A stretch of 60,090 bases of DNA from Nostoc sp. CHAB 5834 (GCA_020829485.1 JAIVFU010000041.1:1-60090); one strand, 5' to 3'. Numbered from the stretch's first letter, positions 46,680-56,278 are shown. The notes: a model not told the origin generated them from the sequence alone. Program-made: numbers and translations.

Positions 46680-46826
46680 CAAAAAACTTCGTTAGCCTGA
46701 TTTCAAGTTAGTGTTCCCTTTAGAGCATTATTGATAACATGATTAATTTTTGCGAAGAGCAGCACAGGTTAATGGTTGTTGTACATTCGGAGTAGCAATA
46801 TCAGCAACTAACTCAATTTTGCCCTG
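46680..46826. repeat. Direct repeat, copy A (3' end of TpsA gene plus spacer)
   Basis: This 147-base segment covers the last codons of the haemagglutinin gene and the spacer beyond it. It is nearly identical to 49671-49817, exactly 2991 bases away. On the minus strand the spacer runs into ATG-AGA-GTC-TTA, resembling the TpsA start, after which similarity is lost. Confidence 0.9.
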
Positions 46827-49670
46827 AGCGTTACGATGCCAGGAAGTAGCTTGGATGAGAGTTTCTCTGGGTGCTGATATTTGGGCTTGTAAAGCTTGTG
46901 TTTTGCGATACGCAGAGAGATCGCGGATATCAGACCAAGTGCGTAGGCGTAGCCCGTCGTAGACATCGCTAATCACTTGCTGATTGGGATTTTGCGGTAT
47001 TCCACCTCGACCTGTTGCAACAAAGCGACTGCCTTGATTACTCGCGCAACCTGTGGCAATTTGTTGAGATGCATCAACTAAGTTGATTGGGAGTTGCATC
47101 AACCCAGAATTGGGATCGACATCAGGGTTAGTAATTTGGACATTACCGTTAACTCCAAATTGGGAACTGGCAGTAATATCGTTAAGAGAAGTAAGTTGAG
47201 TCCGATATTTTAGACCAAAAATCCCCTGAGTGGTAATTTGAATATTGCCACCCTTGCCCTCAAAAGCATTGGCAATAATATCGCTATTTTCTACCCCGAT
47301 AATCAAGGGAGCCTTAATGGTGATGTTGCCACCGTTTCCACTACCACCTGCTTCTGCTGTTACCTTACTGCCATGACGGAGCAAGAGAATATTTGCAACA
47401 TTTAAATCTATATCGCCACCTTGACCAGAAATGCTGCTAGCCCGAATGATACCCTTATCTACAAGGACTTGATCTGCTTGGATACTTAATTGCCCAGCAT
47501 TACCTGTCCCAGAGTTGGTCAAGCTCACGCGAGCATTATCGCGCAGTGTGAGGCGGTTTGTTGTGATACTCAACCTACCCGCATTCCCTGTAGGAGCATC
47601 CGGTAAACCATAAAATTGTCTGGCAGTCTTATCTATAATGGGTGCGCTAGCTGCGATCGAAGAACTCTCTATCAAAATGTCATTTGCGTGGATAGTTAAT
47701 GCACCTGCATTGCCCGTAGATTGGGTGATTGTGCTGATTGATGCACCATCTTGGATAACTAAGTGATTGGCTTGAACTGTCACATCTCCAGCTGCACCAT
47801 TGCCTAATGTGTTGCTTCCTAGAAGAGTCGGAGCTTTTGTGAACTGATTTATCCCAGTGATAGTTAGGCGATCTGCCACATTCACGGTGAGGTTGCCAGC
47901 ATTTCCTAAATTATTGGACTGTTTAACGTCGCCAAATATGCCAAACACTGGCAGAGTACTTGTGGACAAGATGGCTCCAGCTTGTAATGTCAACTTTGGC
48001 GTAGTCACAGATACATTGCCCCCATTACCGGAGCCTGTAGTAAAGCTACCGATACCACTAATCAGGGTTGGTGAGATTGGGTATGCACCCACCATGTCTA
48101 TGGCTTGCCGTGCCACTACCGTTATATCACCCGCATTGCCGACACCCGTCCCAGGTATTTCCGCGAACCGAATAGAAGGGGCGAAAATTTCACCTCCATC
48201 TAAAAGGTGTAATGTCCCTGTGGAGACATCGATATTGCCGCCATTTCCAACCCCTATTGTGTAAGCACCAATTCCACTAGGAGTGAAACTGAGGGGATGT
48301 GCTGCGATCGCCGAAATATCTTCTGCTACATTGACGGAGATATTGCCACCACGCCCAGTAGCCCCAGGAAAGACAGCCGTTGAAATTACACCACTCTCAA
48401 AGAGAGTCAGTTGCCGCGCCACTACAGTTACATCTCCCCCGGCTCCTGATGCATAAGTTTCACTACTAATGCGGCTACTGCTACTCCCAGTGGGTGCTAA
48501 GGGAGAATTGACACGAACAGTACCACTGGCGGTAATAGTATCTGCTCGTACTTCTACTTTGCCTGCGGCTCCTGCACCCAGGCTCAGGGTTTCAATGGCT
48601 GCCCCATCTTGCAAAGTCAGCTGCCCTGCTTGAATATTCACGGCTCCCCCGTTCCCCGTTACGCCTGGTGATACCGAATTAACAATCCAAGCGCTGGGAG
48701 CTTGAGCATTAGCATTGACTCCACCTAGAGAGAGCGATCGCCCTGCATTCACCGTAACATTACCACCCTGTCCGGTGCCGGCGGTGACTGCGGCAATTTG
48801 GGATTGATTCAGGTGAATATCCCTACCCACCACTTGAATACCCCCAAAAGGATTGCCCACAGGGTAGGGATTCCACAGGGAGGAACGCTGTGTAAAGTTA
48901 ATATCTCGAAAATCTTCCACTTGTGCATAACCTAGCTGCCATCCTGCGGGTGTCGGAGTCAGACTCACTGTGCCACTACCCACTGCACCAATTTCAATTC
49001 GACCCACAGGGGCAGTAATTACACCACCTGTAAATGTGATATCTCCGCCAACTAAGGCAATTGTTTTTCCCGCACTGGCTACTATTCCCAAGTTATTGGT
49101 AGGTACTATACCATCATTGCCTTTTCCCTCAACCTGAATTGGACTTGCAGAATTACCGAGTTGCAATCCAATGGGGACACTCATGGTTAATAATGGTGGT
49201 GTCGCTGAATTTACGGCACTAAATTCAACCCCATCGGCAAACTTAATACTATTCGCTGTCGTGCCCACAAAGGAACCGCCAATATTTAACGCCGCATTTT
49301 TACCAAATACAATCCCATGAGGATTCATTAAAAACAAACTTACCGGGTTAGTACTATTAAATGTGCGAATTAACCCATCAATATTGGAAACATTTTCACC
49401 AGTAACCCGACTAAATATAGTTGTAATATTTGGTGTATTAATTAAATCGAATGTCGCCCAACCACCAGTAGGCACAGAGAAATTACTGAAGCTATGAAAT
49501 AAATTATTACCTTTTTCCAGACCATTAAGAATAGTAAAATTATTACCGCTTTGGTTGACAATAGTGTTATTTGTACCATCAGATGTCACCTGAGCGATCG
49601 CCGATCCGATCATTCCTGGAGTGAATAACCCAGTTGTGAATATAAATAGAAAAGCTAGAACTCTGATCAC
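46743..49670 (-). CDS. Two-partner-secretion exoprotein (filamentous haemagglutinin-type TpsA)
   Basis: This 975-residue secreted protein has a signal peptide (about 1-26), a TPS domain (about 30-250) and a long Gly/Asn-rich beta-helix with G-N-G-G-N-(V/I) turns. The TPS domain contains the conserved F-L-M-N-P-H-G-I-V-F-G, the N-P-N-G-I-type motif used for recognition by a TpsB Omp85-family porin. No tpsB gene is in the window. The start is GTG with AAGGA 8 bases upstream. The C-terminal residues S-D-V-Y-D-G-L-R-L-R come from a dispersed repeat. Role: probably a surface adhesin or exported structural protein. Confidence 0.87.
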   Translation of the reverse strand: MIRVLAFLFIFTTGLFTPGMIGSAIAQVTSDGTNNTIVNQSGNNFTILNGLEKGNNLFHSFSNFSVPTGGWATFDLINTPNITTIFSRVTGENVSNIDGLIRTFNSTNPVSLFLMNPHGIVFGKNAALNIGGSFVGTTANSIKFADGVEFSAVNSATPPLLTMSVPIGLQLGNSASPIQVEGKGNDGIVPTNNLGIVASAGKTIALVGGDITFTGGVITAPVGRIEIGAVGSGTVSLTPTPAGWQLGYAQVEDFRDINFTQRSSLWNPYPVGNPFGGIQVVGRDIHLNQSQIAAVTAGTGQGGNVTVNAGRSLSLGGVNANAQAPSAWIVNSVSPGVTGNGGAVNIQAGQLTLQDGAAIETLSLGAGAAGKVEVRADTITASGTVRVNSPLAPTGSSSSRISSETYASGAGGDVTVVARQLTLFESGVISTAVFPGATGRGGNISVNVAEDISAIAAHPLSFTPSGIGAYTIGVGNGGNIDVSTGTLHLLDGGEIFAPSIRFAEIPGTGVGNAGDITVVARQAIDMVGAYPISPTLISGIGSFTTGSGNGGNVSVTTPKLTLQAGAILSTSTLPVFGIFGDVKQSNNLGNAGNLTVNVADRLTITGINQFTKAPTLLGSNTLGNGAAGDVTVQANHLVIQDGASISTITQSTGNAGALTIHANDILIESSSIAASAPIIDKTARQFYGLPDAPTGNAGRLSITTNRLTLRDNARVSLTNSGTGNAGQLSIQADQVLVDKGIIRASSISGQGGDIDLNVANILLLRHGSKVTAEAGGSGNGGNITIKAPLIIGVENSDIIANAFEGKGGNIQITTQGIFGLKYRTQLTSLNDITASSQFGVNGNVQITNPDVDPNSGLMQLPINLVDASQQIATGCASNQGSRFVATGRGGIPQNPNQQVISDVYDGLRLRTWSDIRDLSAYRKTQALQAQISAPRETLIQATSWHRNAQGKIELVADIATPNVQQPLTCAALRKN
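46941..46969. repeat. GCGATGTCTACGACGGGC-type dispersed repeat inside the TpsA gene
   Basis: On the minus strand it has the same layout as the copy at 36587 and is read in the same frame, giving G-L-R-L-R in both proteins. Confidence 0.75.
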
Positions 49671-49817
49671 GAAAAACTTCCTTAACCTGATTTCAAGTTA
49701 TAGTTCCCATTCAGGGCATTATTGATAACATGATTAATTTTTGCGAAGAGCAGCACAGGTTAATGGTTGTTGAACATTGGCAGTAGCAATATCAGCAACT
49801 AACTCAATTTTGCCCTG
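49671..49817. repeat. Direct repeat, copy B (remnant of an upstream TpsA gene)
   Basis: Partner of 46680-46826. Between 49734 and 49817 the minus strand encodes K-I-E-L-V-A-D-I-A-T then L-T-C-A-A-L-R-K-N and a stop. This is the C-terminus of a second haemagglutinin gene whose body is missing. Confidence 0.88.
49734..49817 (-). pseudogene. C-terminal remnant of a second haemagglutinin gene
   Basis: Twenty-seven codons plus stop match the end of the intact TpsA gene, with one clear substitution (Pro to Ala). Upstream of the remnant the sequence changes abruptly. It is the trace of a tandem gene that was deleted. Confidence 0.8.
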
Positions 49818-50155
49818 GCTCTAACTCACTTCGTAAACCTCTCCACCTGCGATCGCTGACCTCACCAGCTACGGATTGATCAGTTTGGCGGTAGTCACTC
49901 TCTGTTGATTGCATTTGCTCTAGAATTGCATCTGTAAAGGTAGTAAATCACCTATAAGTAAAACGACGTAAATAATTTGCATGTTTGTAGTAAGGACTAA
50001 AGTCCTTACTACAAACTTGATTACAATAATTTTACATTACTTCACATAGTTCGATTTATTCGCACCGACTTACTTAGACAGTTGTTAACCCACTATGTAC
50101 AATTTGCAGTAACTTACGTTGAAAAGGGCTAAGGGGGGCAACTTTATTGTTTGAG
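49818..50155. other. Intergenic region with possible degraded coding sequence
   Basis: On the minus strand 49822-49944 is open for about 40 codons (D-A-I-L-E-Q-M-Q-S-T-E-S-D-Y and further), ending in TGA at the TpsA remnant. It may be the tail of a degraded gene. The palindrome at 49983-50016 is the only other structure. Confidence 0.4.
49983..50016. repeat. REP-like perfect palindrome
   Basis: Two 16-base arms (GTTTGTAGTAAGGACT and its complement) flank AA. The outer sequence GTTTGTAGT is shared with the composite element at 59423-59477 next to the RAYT gene. Confidence 0.88.
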
Positions 50156-51052
50156 CTAAAATTCCGAATAGTGTTCCCATGCCAACTTTGCTGCACCTAC
50201 TATCCCTGCAAAATTACCTAACTCGGCAGGCAATATTTGTAAACCTAGCCTTGATAAAGGCTGCACTCGCTTCTCAATTTCTGCCTTCACACTTGGTAAG
50301 AAAAACTCAAAGCTGCCACTTATACCACCACCAATGACGATCGCTTGTGGTGTGAGTACATAAATCAAACTCGTCAAACCAATTCCCAAATACTTACCAT
50401 ACTCTTGCCAAAAAGTCAATGCTGCGGTATCTCCTTGTTGGGCAAGAAAACCCAATTCGACGGGTTCTTTGAGAGTGCGGCGACGAATAGCAGTAGCACA
50501 GGCATATTGTTCCAAAGAGCCTTGATTACCACTATTACAAATTGGGCCATTTGGATTTAATGAAATTAAACCTAATTCCCCGGCGGCTCCTTGATGTCCA
50601 ACAAATAGTTTGCCATCAAGGATAATTGCGCCACCAACCCCAGTACCTAAAGTTAGCAGAATCAGATTTTGAAAATGGCGACCGGCTCCCAACCAAGCTT
50701 CTCCCAAAAGAGCGCAATTAGCATCATTAGCGATCGCAGTCGGTTTGCCAGTTTTAGCTTCTAACCAGTCTGCTAAAGGCACATCAAGCCATCCAGGTAA
50801 GTTAATGGCGATTTTGGCAATGCGTCCTGCTGCATCGGATGGGCCAGGAGTCCCAACACCAATAGCAACAGTTTGATTATCTGGATCAATTTGAGCGATC
50901 GCATCTACGATCACCGCCAGCACAGCCTCTGGCGTTGTCGGTTGGGGAGCCGCCACAGTCAAAGATAAGAGACAAGTACCATCAGCTGCAAAACGCCCCA
51001 GCTTAATTGCCGTTCCCCCCACATCAATGCCAATTACTTGAGAACTCACCAC
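50156..51052 (-). CDS. ROK-family sugar kinase
   Basis: This 298-residue protein has the ROK pattern: the phosphate motif I-G-I-D-V-G-G-T-A-I-K-L-G, the catalytic Asp in I-A-N-D-A-N-C-A, and L-G-T-G-V-G-G-A-I. It probably phosphorylates glucose or a related hexose. The ROK zinc site C-x-C-G-x-x-G-C is altered to C-N-S-G-N-Q-G-S, so two of three Cys are Ser. This agrees with a divergent cyanobacterial branch. No N-terminal DNA-binding domain is present, so it is a kinase and not a repressor. Confidence 0.87.
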   Translation of the reverse strand: MVSSQVIGIDVGGTAIKLGRFAADGTCLLSLTVAAPQPTTPEAVLAVIVDAIAQIDPDNQTVAIGVGTPGPSDAAGRIAKIAINLPGWLDVPLADWLEAKTGKPTAIANDANCALLGEAWLGAGRHFQNLILLTLGTGVGGAIILDGKLFVGHQGAAGELGLISLNPNGPICNSGNQGSLEQYACATAIRRRTLKEPVELGFLAQQGDTAALTFWQEYGKYLGIGLTSLIYVLTPQAIVIGGGISGSFEFFLPSVKAEIEKRVQPLSRLGLQILPAELGNFAGIVGAAKLAWEHYSEF

Positions 51053-51190
51053 TTTAAAATCCTCACACCAAACCTTTGCGTACCCTCTGCGCCCCTCTGC
51101 GTTTAAATTTCACCCCTAAATTCGCCACTATTTTCCGCAAATCTGTACTTAGCCTCTTAGCGCGAAAAAATTCTAATCTAAATTTTCTAT

Positions 51191-51400
51191 CTATTCTATT
51201 GAATGCGAGTCGTTTTCATTACCGATCTTAAGACGCGGGGCTTTCAATTCCGCTCTCTGTAAATTAGCAACAGTTGTAGTACGAAAACTCGATTGCTCTT
51301 GCCAAGCTGTAATTGGCGCACCTCTTAAGATACCAGCAAGAGCAACAGAAAGGATAAACCCGCCAGTAGCGGCAGCAATTAACGTTAGATTATCTTTCAT
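51191..51400 (-). CDS. Small hypothetical membrane protein
   Basis: This 69-residue protein has one hydrophobic segment (L-I-A-A-A-T-G-G-F-I-L-S-V-A-L-A-G-I) followed by a polar tail. GAGAG lies 6 bases before the ATG. No family is recognised. It sits between the ROK kinase and the Opp/Dpp-type permease on the same strand. Confidence 0.55.
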   Translation of the reverse strand: MKDNLTLIAAATGGFILSVALAGILRGAPITAWQEQSSFRTTTVANLQRAELKAPRLKIGNENDSHSIE

Positions 51401-51424
51401 ACAAATCTCTCTATTGTTTATTTG

Positions 51425-51468
51425 TCATTTGTCCTTTGTCTAAAACTAATGACTAATGACTACTTTCG
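51425..51468. repeat. TTTGTCC / TAATGAC heptamers at the 3' end of the permease gene
   Basis: TTTGTCATTTGTCC followed by CTAATGACTAATGACTAC runs into the stop codon of the permease gene, again giving a repeat-derived 3' end. Confidence 0.7.
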
Positions 51469-52353
51469 GATTCTATTTTCTCTTCGTAACCGGGGATTGA
51501 CAAATTCATTTAACCCTTCACCAAGTAGTGATAACCCTACCACCATGAATGTCATGGTTAAACCAGGGAAAAGTGTAGTCCACCAAATGCCAGTAGGTAG
51601 AGCTTCTAAGGCTTGTTTTAAATCATGTCCCCATTCTGGCACTTCTTCGGGAAGTCCTAGCCCCAAAAAACCCAAACCGCCCAACACCAAAATTGCATCA
51701 GCAGCGTTGAGTGTGAATAAGACGGGTACGCTTTGAATAACGTTAAAAAATAAATAACGAGAAAGCACAACCCAAGTAGAAGCGCCCATTGCTTGAGCAG
51801 CTTCGATGAACACTTCAGTTTTCACGCTCACGGTGTGGTTGCGAACAACGCGATAATATTGGGGAATGTAAGCAATGCTAATAGCGATCGCTGCATTCAA
51901 TATTCCACGCCCCACCACAAACGCCAGTGTCACAGATAGCAGTAGTCCCGGTAGAGTGTAGATGCTATCCATAATAAACAGCAACACTTTATCCAATTTC
52001 CCGCCGAGATAACCACTCAGCATCCCCAAAGGCACACCGATAATCATACTCAGCGCTGTTGCCAAAATCACCACCTGCAAAGCAGCTTGAGCGCCAAACA
52101 ACGTCCGGGAGAACACATCATAACCCAAACGACTAGTACCAAACCAATGTTTAGCTGAGGGTGGCTCGTGAATTGGATTAGAGAGAAAATCTTTGGGGTT
52201 TTGCAGCCATCCCCAAGCCTGGAATACGGGAGCGAAGAATGCCAGAAAGATGAAAAATAGGGTAATGGCTAACCCGATGAGCATGAGTTTTTGCGAAAGA
52301 TTGAGACTGTTGCCATGTAAAAATGTTGGTAGTCGCCGTTTTGTAATGGCCAT
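51460..52353 (-). CDS. Peptide/nickel-type ABC transporter permease (DppC/OppC family)
   Basis: This 297-residue permease has a first membrane segment near residues 27-50 and five more after about 90. The EAA-type loop is E-A-A-Q-A-M-G-A-S, followed by the G-L-G-L-P-E-V-P-E-W-G stretch typical of DppC/OppC proteins. The N-terminal periplasmic region G-T-S-R-L-G-Y-D-V-F-S-R is the family's G-T-D-x-x-G-R-D-x-x-S-R motif. No partner genes are adjacent, so the substrate is open. Confidence 0.9.
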   Translation of the reverse strand: MAITKRRLPTFLHGNSLNLSQKLMLIGLAITLFFIFLAFFAPVFQAWGWLQNPKDFLSNPIHEPPSAKHWFGTSRLGYDVFSRTLFGAQAALQVVILATALSMIIGVPLGMLSGYLGGKLDKVLLFIMDSIYTLPGLLLSVTLAFVVGRGILNAAIAISIAYIPQYYRVVRNHTVSVKTEVFIEAAQAMGASTWVVLSRYLFFNVIQSVPVLFTLNAADAILVLGGLGFLGLGLPEEVPEWGHDLKQALEALPTGIWWTTLFPGLTMTFMVVGLSLLGEGLNEFVNPRLRRENRIRK

Positions 52354-52569
52354 AAAGCGATCGCCTGGATCAAAGCTTGATACGCTGACTATTTTACATA
52401 TCAGATAGGGTATTGCGTAAATATCCTGGATAAAAGTCTGGCTCTTGAGTGGTGGTTACAGAGCTAGACTGAGTAATAGGTGAGATTATGCCTAGAGATA
52501 AATTACCAGCTAGTGTCACCACAGAGGTTAATCATTTCCAGTAGATAAATACAAGTTAATGGAGGAATT

Positions 52570-52809
52570 ATGAACGCTTATAAAAAATACATCACCATTA
52601 CAGATCCCAGTCAATTAATATTATCTGATTTACCTTTTCAGGTAGGACAGAGAGTAGAAATAATTATATTAGCGGAGGATAACCCAAGAGCAGAGATCAG
52701 TAAAAAATTGAGAAATTTATTTGATAAAACACAGTTAATACCAGGATTGCAAGATATTACAGAAGCAGAAATTGAAGCAGAAATTGAAGCTTACCAACGC
52801 GGAGAATGA
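52570..52809 (+). CDS. Antitoxin of a PIN-type toxin-antitoxin pair
   Basis: This 79-residue protein overlaps the PIN-domain toxin gene by four bases (ATGA), the typical coupling of antitoxin and toxin genes. The N-terminal half resembles short beta-strand DNA-binding antitoxins (Y-I-T-I-T-D-P-S-Q-L); the C-terminal half is acidic with repeated E-A-E-I-E, fit to wrap the toxin. GGAGGA lies 6 bases upstream of the ATG. Confidence 0.8.
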   Translation: MNAYKKYITITDPSQLILSDLPFQVGQRVEIIILAEDNPRAEISKKLRNLFDKTQLIPGLQDITEAEIEAEIEAYQRGE

Positions 52810-53219
52810 AAGTTGTTATTGATACTAACGTTTTAGTTTCTGCTGTCCTTAAGGGTAGAGTACCAAGGGAAGTTATTCAGTTTATTTTTGATAATCCTGA
52901 TTGGCAATGGATAGCCTCTGAAGAAATTATTGTGGAATACAAGGAGGTATTAAGCCGCAGAAAGTTTAAGTTGACGGATGAGGTGATATGTGAGTGGTTT
53001 GAAATTATCGATACATTTATAACGCGAATTGATGTAAATTTGGAAGTTGATTTTCCCAGAGATAGAAAAGATGAAAAATTTTTAGCTTGTGCTATTGCAG
53101 GAGAAGCAGATTTTTTGATTACGGGTGATTCAGATTTTAATCAGGCACAAACTTTGGTAAATACAACAATTATTTCTGTTTCTTTATTTAACAGATTAGT
53201 TTGCGATGTAGGGGGGTGA
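52806..53219 (+). CDS. PIN-domain toxin
   Basis: This 137-residue PIN domain protein belongs to the group of putative toxins with PIN fold (TIGR00305-like). It starts V-V-I-D-T-N-V-L-V-S-A with metal-binding Asp6. Further acidic residues lie in I-V-E-Y-K-E-V-L, R-K-D-E-K-F-L-A-C-A and T-G-D-S-D-F. It probably cleaves RNA when released from its antitoxin. The acidic site looks complete, so the pair is likely functional. Confidence 0.87.
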   Translation: MKVVIDTNVLVSAVLKGRVPREVIQFIFDNPDWQWIASEEIIVEYKEVLSRRKFKLTDEVICEWFEIIDTFITRIDVNLEVDFPRDRKDEKFLACAIAGEADFLITGDSDFNQAQTLVNTTIISVSLFNRLVCDVGG

Positions 53220-53239
53220 GTATTGGGCATTAGTAACCG

Positions 53240-53263
53240 TCCTCCATTCCCCACTCCCCATTC
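53240..53263. repeat. CCCCATT/CCCCACT heptamers before the NTRC 3' end
   Basis: A short C-rich heptamer run fills the convergent gap between the PIN gene and the thioredoxin reductase gene. Confidence 0.6.
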
Positions 53264-53265
53264 TC

Positions 53266-54636
53266 TTAAAGATTACTTTCAATCAACTGGCGGTATTCGC
53301 TCTTTTGCTTCACACCTTTAACTTCCTTCACCAATTCCTTGTTTTTGAACAATTGAACCGTTGGCGTTCCTGTCACACCAGCATTTTCAGCAATATCTCG
53401 GTCTTTGTCGATGTCAATTTCTATAAAGTGAATAATGCTTTCAAATTCATCCACCACTTTATTTAAAATCGGCTTCAGGGTATGACAAGGGCCACAACCA
53501 GGAGAGACATACTTAACAAGGAGTAAGCGATCGCTTTCGTGGAACAATTTCCGTAAAGCATAACCTCCCTCATGGCGCGTCGCGTTCAAGTTAAATCCAG
53601 CTTCTTCCTCGGCTTCAGTCTTTTTGGCTGGCTGATGTTCTAATTCATTAACTGCTGTTTCTGGCTGTTGATGGAATTCTTGAATCAAGCCAGTGGATGA
53701 CAACCAACGTTCTGCCAACATCGCCGCCATACAGCCAGTACCCGCAGCCGTAATTGCTTGCCGAAACTCATGATCTTGTACGTCGCCAGCAGCAAAAACG
53801 CCCTCTACACTGGTTTCTACAGAACCAGGCTTAGTGACAACATAACCTATTTCATCCAGTTCTAATTGTCCTTTAAATAGAGAGGTGTTGGGACTGTGAC
53901 CAACGGCGTAGAATAAACCCTTAGCGTGCAGTTTGCTCTCTTCACCAGTTTTGGTATTGCGGACTTTCACCCCTTCCATGTGACCATTACCGAAGATATC
54001 CACGGCTTCTGTGTTCCAATGCACTTGGATTTTGGGGTTACTCAAAACGCGGTCTTGCATGGCTTTAGAAGCCCGCATTTTATCGGTGCGTACCAACATA
54101 TTTACCTTAGAACCATATTTAGTGAGGTAAATTGACTCTTCCGCCGCCGAGTCACCAGCACCAATTACAGCCAATTCTGCACCGTGAAAAATTGGTGTTG
54201 CACCATCGCAAATTGCACAAGCGGAAATACCACGACTCCAAAATTCATGTTCACTGGGTAAACCCAAACGCTTTGCAGTTGCACCCGTACCAATGACGAT
54301 GCTGTTGGTTTTTATTTCCCTCTCTTGCGATCGCACTGTAAATGGACGCTGACTCAAATCAACTGATATAACATCTTCAGTATATAGTTCAGCCCCCCAG
54401 CGCTCCGCCTGCGCCTTCATCTGATCCATCAGTTCCGGCCCGGTAATCCCTTGGGGAAACCCTGGAAAGTTCTCAACTTCTGTCGTTGTCATTAGTTGCC
54501 CACCAGGTAATCCCCCGGCTTGGAAACCTTCAAATACAACGGGTTTCAGGTTAGCGCGTCCAGCATAAATAGCTGCTGTGTACCCTGCTGGGCCAGAACC
54601 GATAATTACCAAGTTTTCTACAGTTGTGTTAGCCAT
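53266..54636 (-). CDS. ntrC: NADPH thioredoxin reductase with fused thioredoxin (NTRC)
   Basis: From the ATG at 54636 the protein has 456 residues; an ATG six codons upstream is possible. It joins a reductase (about 1-310) to a thioredoxin (about 345-456). The FAD motif [10 protein letters not shown], the redox C-A-I-C, the NADPH motif G-A-G-D-S-A-A-E-E and the thioredoxin site P-G-C-G-P-C are all present. NTRC supplies electrons from NADPH to 2-Cys peroxiredoxin and other targets and is confined to cyanobacteria and plastids. The symbol ntrC is used in that sense, not for the nitrogen regulator. Confidence 0.93.
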   Translation of the reverse strand: MANTTVENLVIIGSGPAGYTAAIYAGRANLKPVVFEGFQAGGLPGGQLMTTTEVENFPGFPQGITGPELMDQMKAQAERWGAELYTEDVISVDLSQRPFTVRSQEREIKTNSIVIGTGATAKRLGLPSEHEFWSRGISACAICDGATPIFHGAELAVIGAGDSAAEESIYLTKYGSKVNMLVRTDKMRASKAMQDRVLSNPKIQVHWNTEAVDIFGNGHMEGVKVRNTKTGEESKLHAKGLFYAVGHSPNTSLFKGQLELDEIGYVVTKPGSVETSVEGVFAAGDVQDHEFRQAITAAGTGCMAAMLAERWLSSTGLIQEFHQQPETAVNELEHQPAKKTEAEEEAGFNLNATRHEGGYALRKLFHESDRLLLVKYVSPGCGPCHTLKPILNKVVDEFESIIHFIEIDIDKDRDIAENAGVTGTPTVQLFKNKELVKEVKGVKQKSEYRQLIESNL

Positions 54637-54709
54637 GAAAATATGTAAACTCATAACGACTACGTTTAATATAGCATAACAAATTGCGATCGGCTAGGTC
54701 AGATGGTAA

Positions 54710-54739
54710 GCGATGTCTAAGGGCGGGCTACGCCTACGC
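54710..54739. repeat. GCGATGTCTAAGGGCGGGC-type dispersed repeat
   Basis: Another copy of the family at 36587 and 46941, here in the intergenic gap between NTRC and the divergent methyltransferase gene. Confidence 0.75.
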
Positions 54740-54949
54740 TAACTACGGGGTTAGGCGCTCAACACTTGCCAAACATCCTTTTAACTTGAGGTTGTGATAG
54801 AACTTCCTAGAAGTTGGGAATACTCAAAATTGGGTGTGCCGCTAACTTGGGCAGTATGCGAATTTTTCGCGTGTGTGTCCTAGCTCCAGAAATGAGTTTG
54901 TCTAGCGGTGTAATGCACCAGAACAAAATTAGTAACAGGAGCAATTTCA

Positions 54950-56278
54950 ATGACTAGCCCAGCATCTGAGTTATTAGAAAAAATTCGTCAGCAATTTGAC
55001 ACTTCTCCTTATCCAAGAGTTCCTCTTGATAAATCTCCTAAAGATAATATTATTTCACTCTACATTCATAACTTAGTTACATCTTACTATTTAAGAAATC
55101 AAAAAGTTATCGAAACCAGAGGAAAAATAATTTTAGATGCTGGATGTGGAACTGGTTACAAATCATTAACTTTAGCAGAAGCTAATCCAGGTGCGAAAAT
55201 TGTTGGAGTTGATATCTCAGAGCAATCGATTAAATTAGCTCGAAACCGCTTGGAACATCACGGGTTTGACAATGCAGAGTTTCATGTATTGCCAATTGAG
55301 GAATTATCAAAACTAGATTACCAATTTGATTATATTAATTGTGATGAACTTTTGTATTTATTTCCTGACTTAGCTGTTGCTTTACAAACAATGAAATCTG
55401 TTTTAAAGCCTCATGGTATTATTCGCAGCAATCTACATAGTTCAATACAGAGATTTAATTATTTCTGCGCTCAGAAAGTCTTCACAATGATGGGTCTGAT
55501 GGATGAAAATCCAACAGAATTAGAAATGGATATTGTCATCGAGATCATGAAAGCTTTGAAAGATAATGTCAATCTCAAGGCTAGGACTTGGAATTCTGGT
55601 TACGAAGGAGAAGACGGAAAAGAGGGAATTTTAATGAATTACTTGTTTCAAGGAGATAAAGGTTACACCATCTCTGATATGTTCACTGCTTTGAAAGCCG
55701 CTGACTTAGATTTCATCAGCATGGTTAACTGGCGACAGTGGGACTTAATGAAGTTATTCAAAGATCCAAATAATTTGCCTGCTTTTCTGGGGATAAGCTT
55801 ACCACAAATTTCTATAGAAGAACAGCTACAACTATTTGAACTGATACATCCTGTTCATCGGCTAATTGACTTTTGGTGTGGTCATCCCAAGCAAGCAAAT
55901 TTTGTCCCAGTTTCAGAATGGACTGACTCTGATTGGCAAGGGGTGAAGGTGCATCTACATCCTCAGTTAAAAACTCACAATTTTCAAGAAGACCTCCTAG
56001 CCTCCGTTACAGAGTGCAGAATATTTCCCATCAGTAACTATTTATCGTTAGTTGAAGAATTTATCGGCATAGATAGTTCATTGGCACTTTGCTTGTTACC
56101 TTTGTTAGAGCAACCCCAACCGATGAAGTCTCTGGTAGAGCGCTGGAAACAATTTAGACTTCTAGATCCTGTAACCTTAAAGCCTACGGATGAGCAGCAA
56201 GGCTTTTATCTGGTGCAACAACTGCTACTGAGACTGGAGAATCTTGGTTATGTAATGTTGGAGTGCCAATCTGGTTGA
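54950..56278 (+). CDS. SAM-dependent methyltransferase of unknown substrate
   Basis: This 442-residue protein has a class I methyltransferase domain (about 50-180) with I-I-L-D-A-G-C-G-T-G-Y-K and V-G-V-D-I-S. The C-terminal 250 residues belong to no domain I can name and are rich in Trp/Leu patterns (W-R-Q-W-D-L-M-K-L-F). AGGAG lies 9 bases before the ATG. It precedes pilA on the same strand by 215 bases. A link with pilus biology is possible only from position. Confidence 0.8.
   Translation: MTSPASELLEKIRQQFDTSPYPRVPLDKSPKDNIISLYIHNLVTSYYLRNQKVIETRGKIILDAGCGTGYKSLTLAEANPGAKIVGVDISEQSIKLARNRLEHHGFDNAEFHVLPIEELSKLDYQFDYINCDELLYLFPDLAVALQTMKSVLKPHGIIRSNLHSSIQRFNYFCAQKVFTMMGLMDENPTELEMDIVIEIMKALKDNVNLKARTWNSGYEGEDGKEGILMNYLFQGDKGYTISDMFTALKAADLDFISMVNWRQWDLMKLFKDPNNLPAFLGISLPQISIEEQLQLFELIHPVHRLIDFWCGHPKQANFVPVSEWTDSDWQGVKVHLHPQLKTHNFQEDLLASVTECRIFPISNYLSLVEEFIGIDSSLALCLLPLLEQPQPMKSLVERWKQFRLLDPVTLKPTDEQQGFYLVQQLLLRLENLGYVMLECQSG

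Noticed and set aside
53266..54636. Nitrogen regulator NtrC
   Set aside because: The symbol is shared, but the sequence is a flavin thioredoxin reductase fused to thioredoxin.
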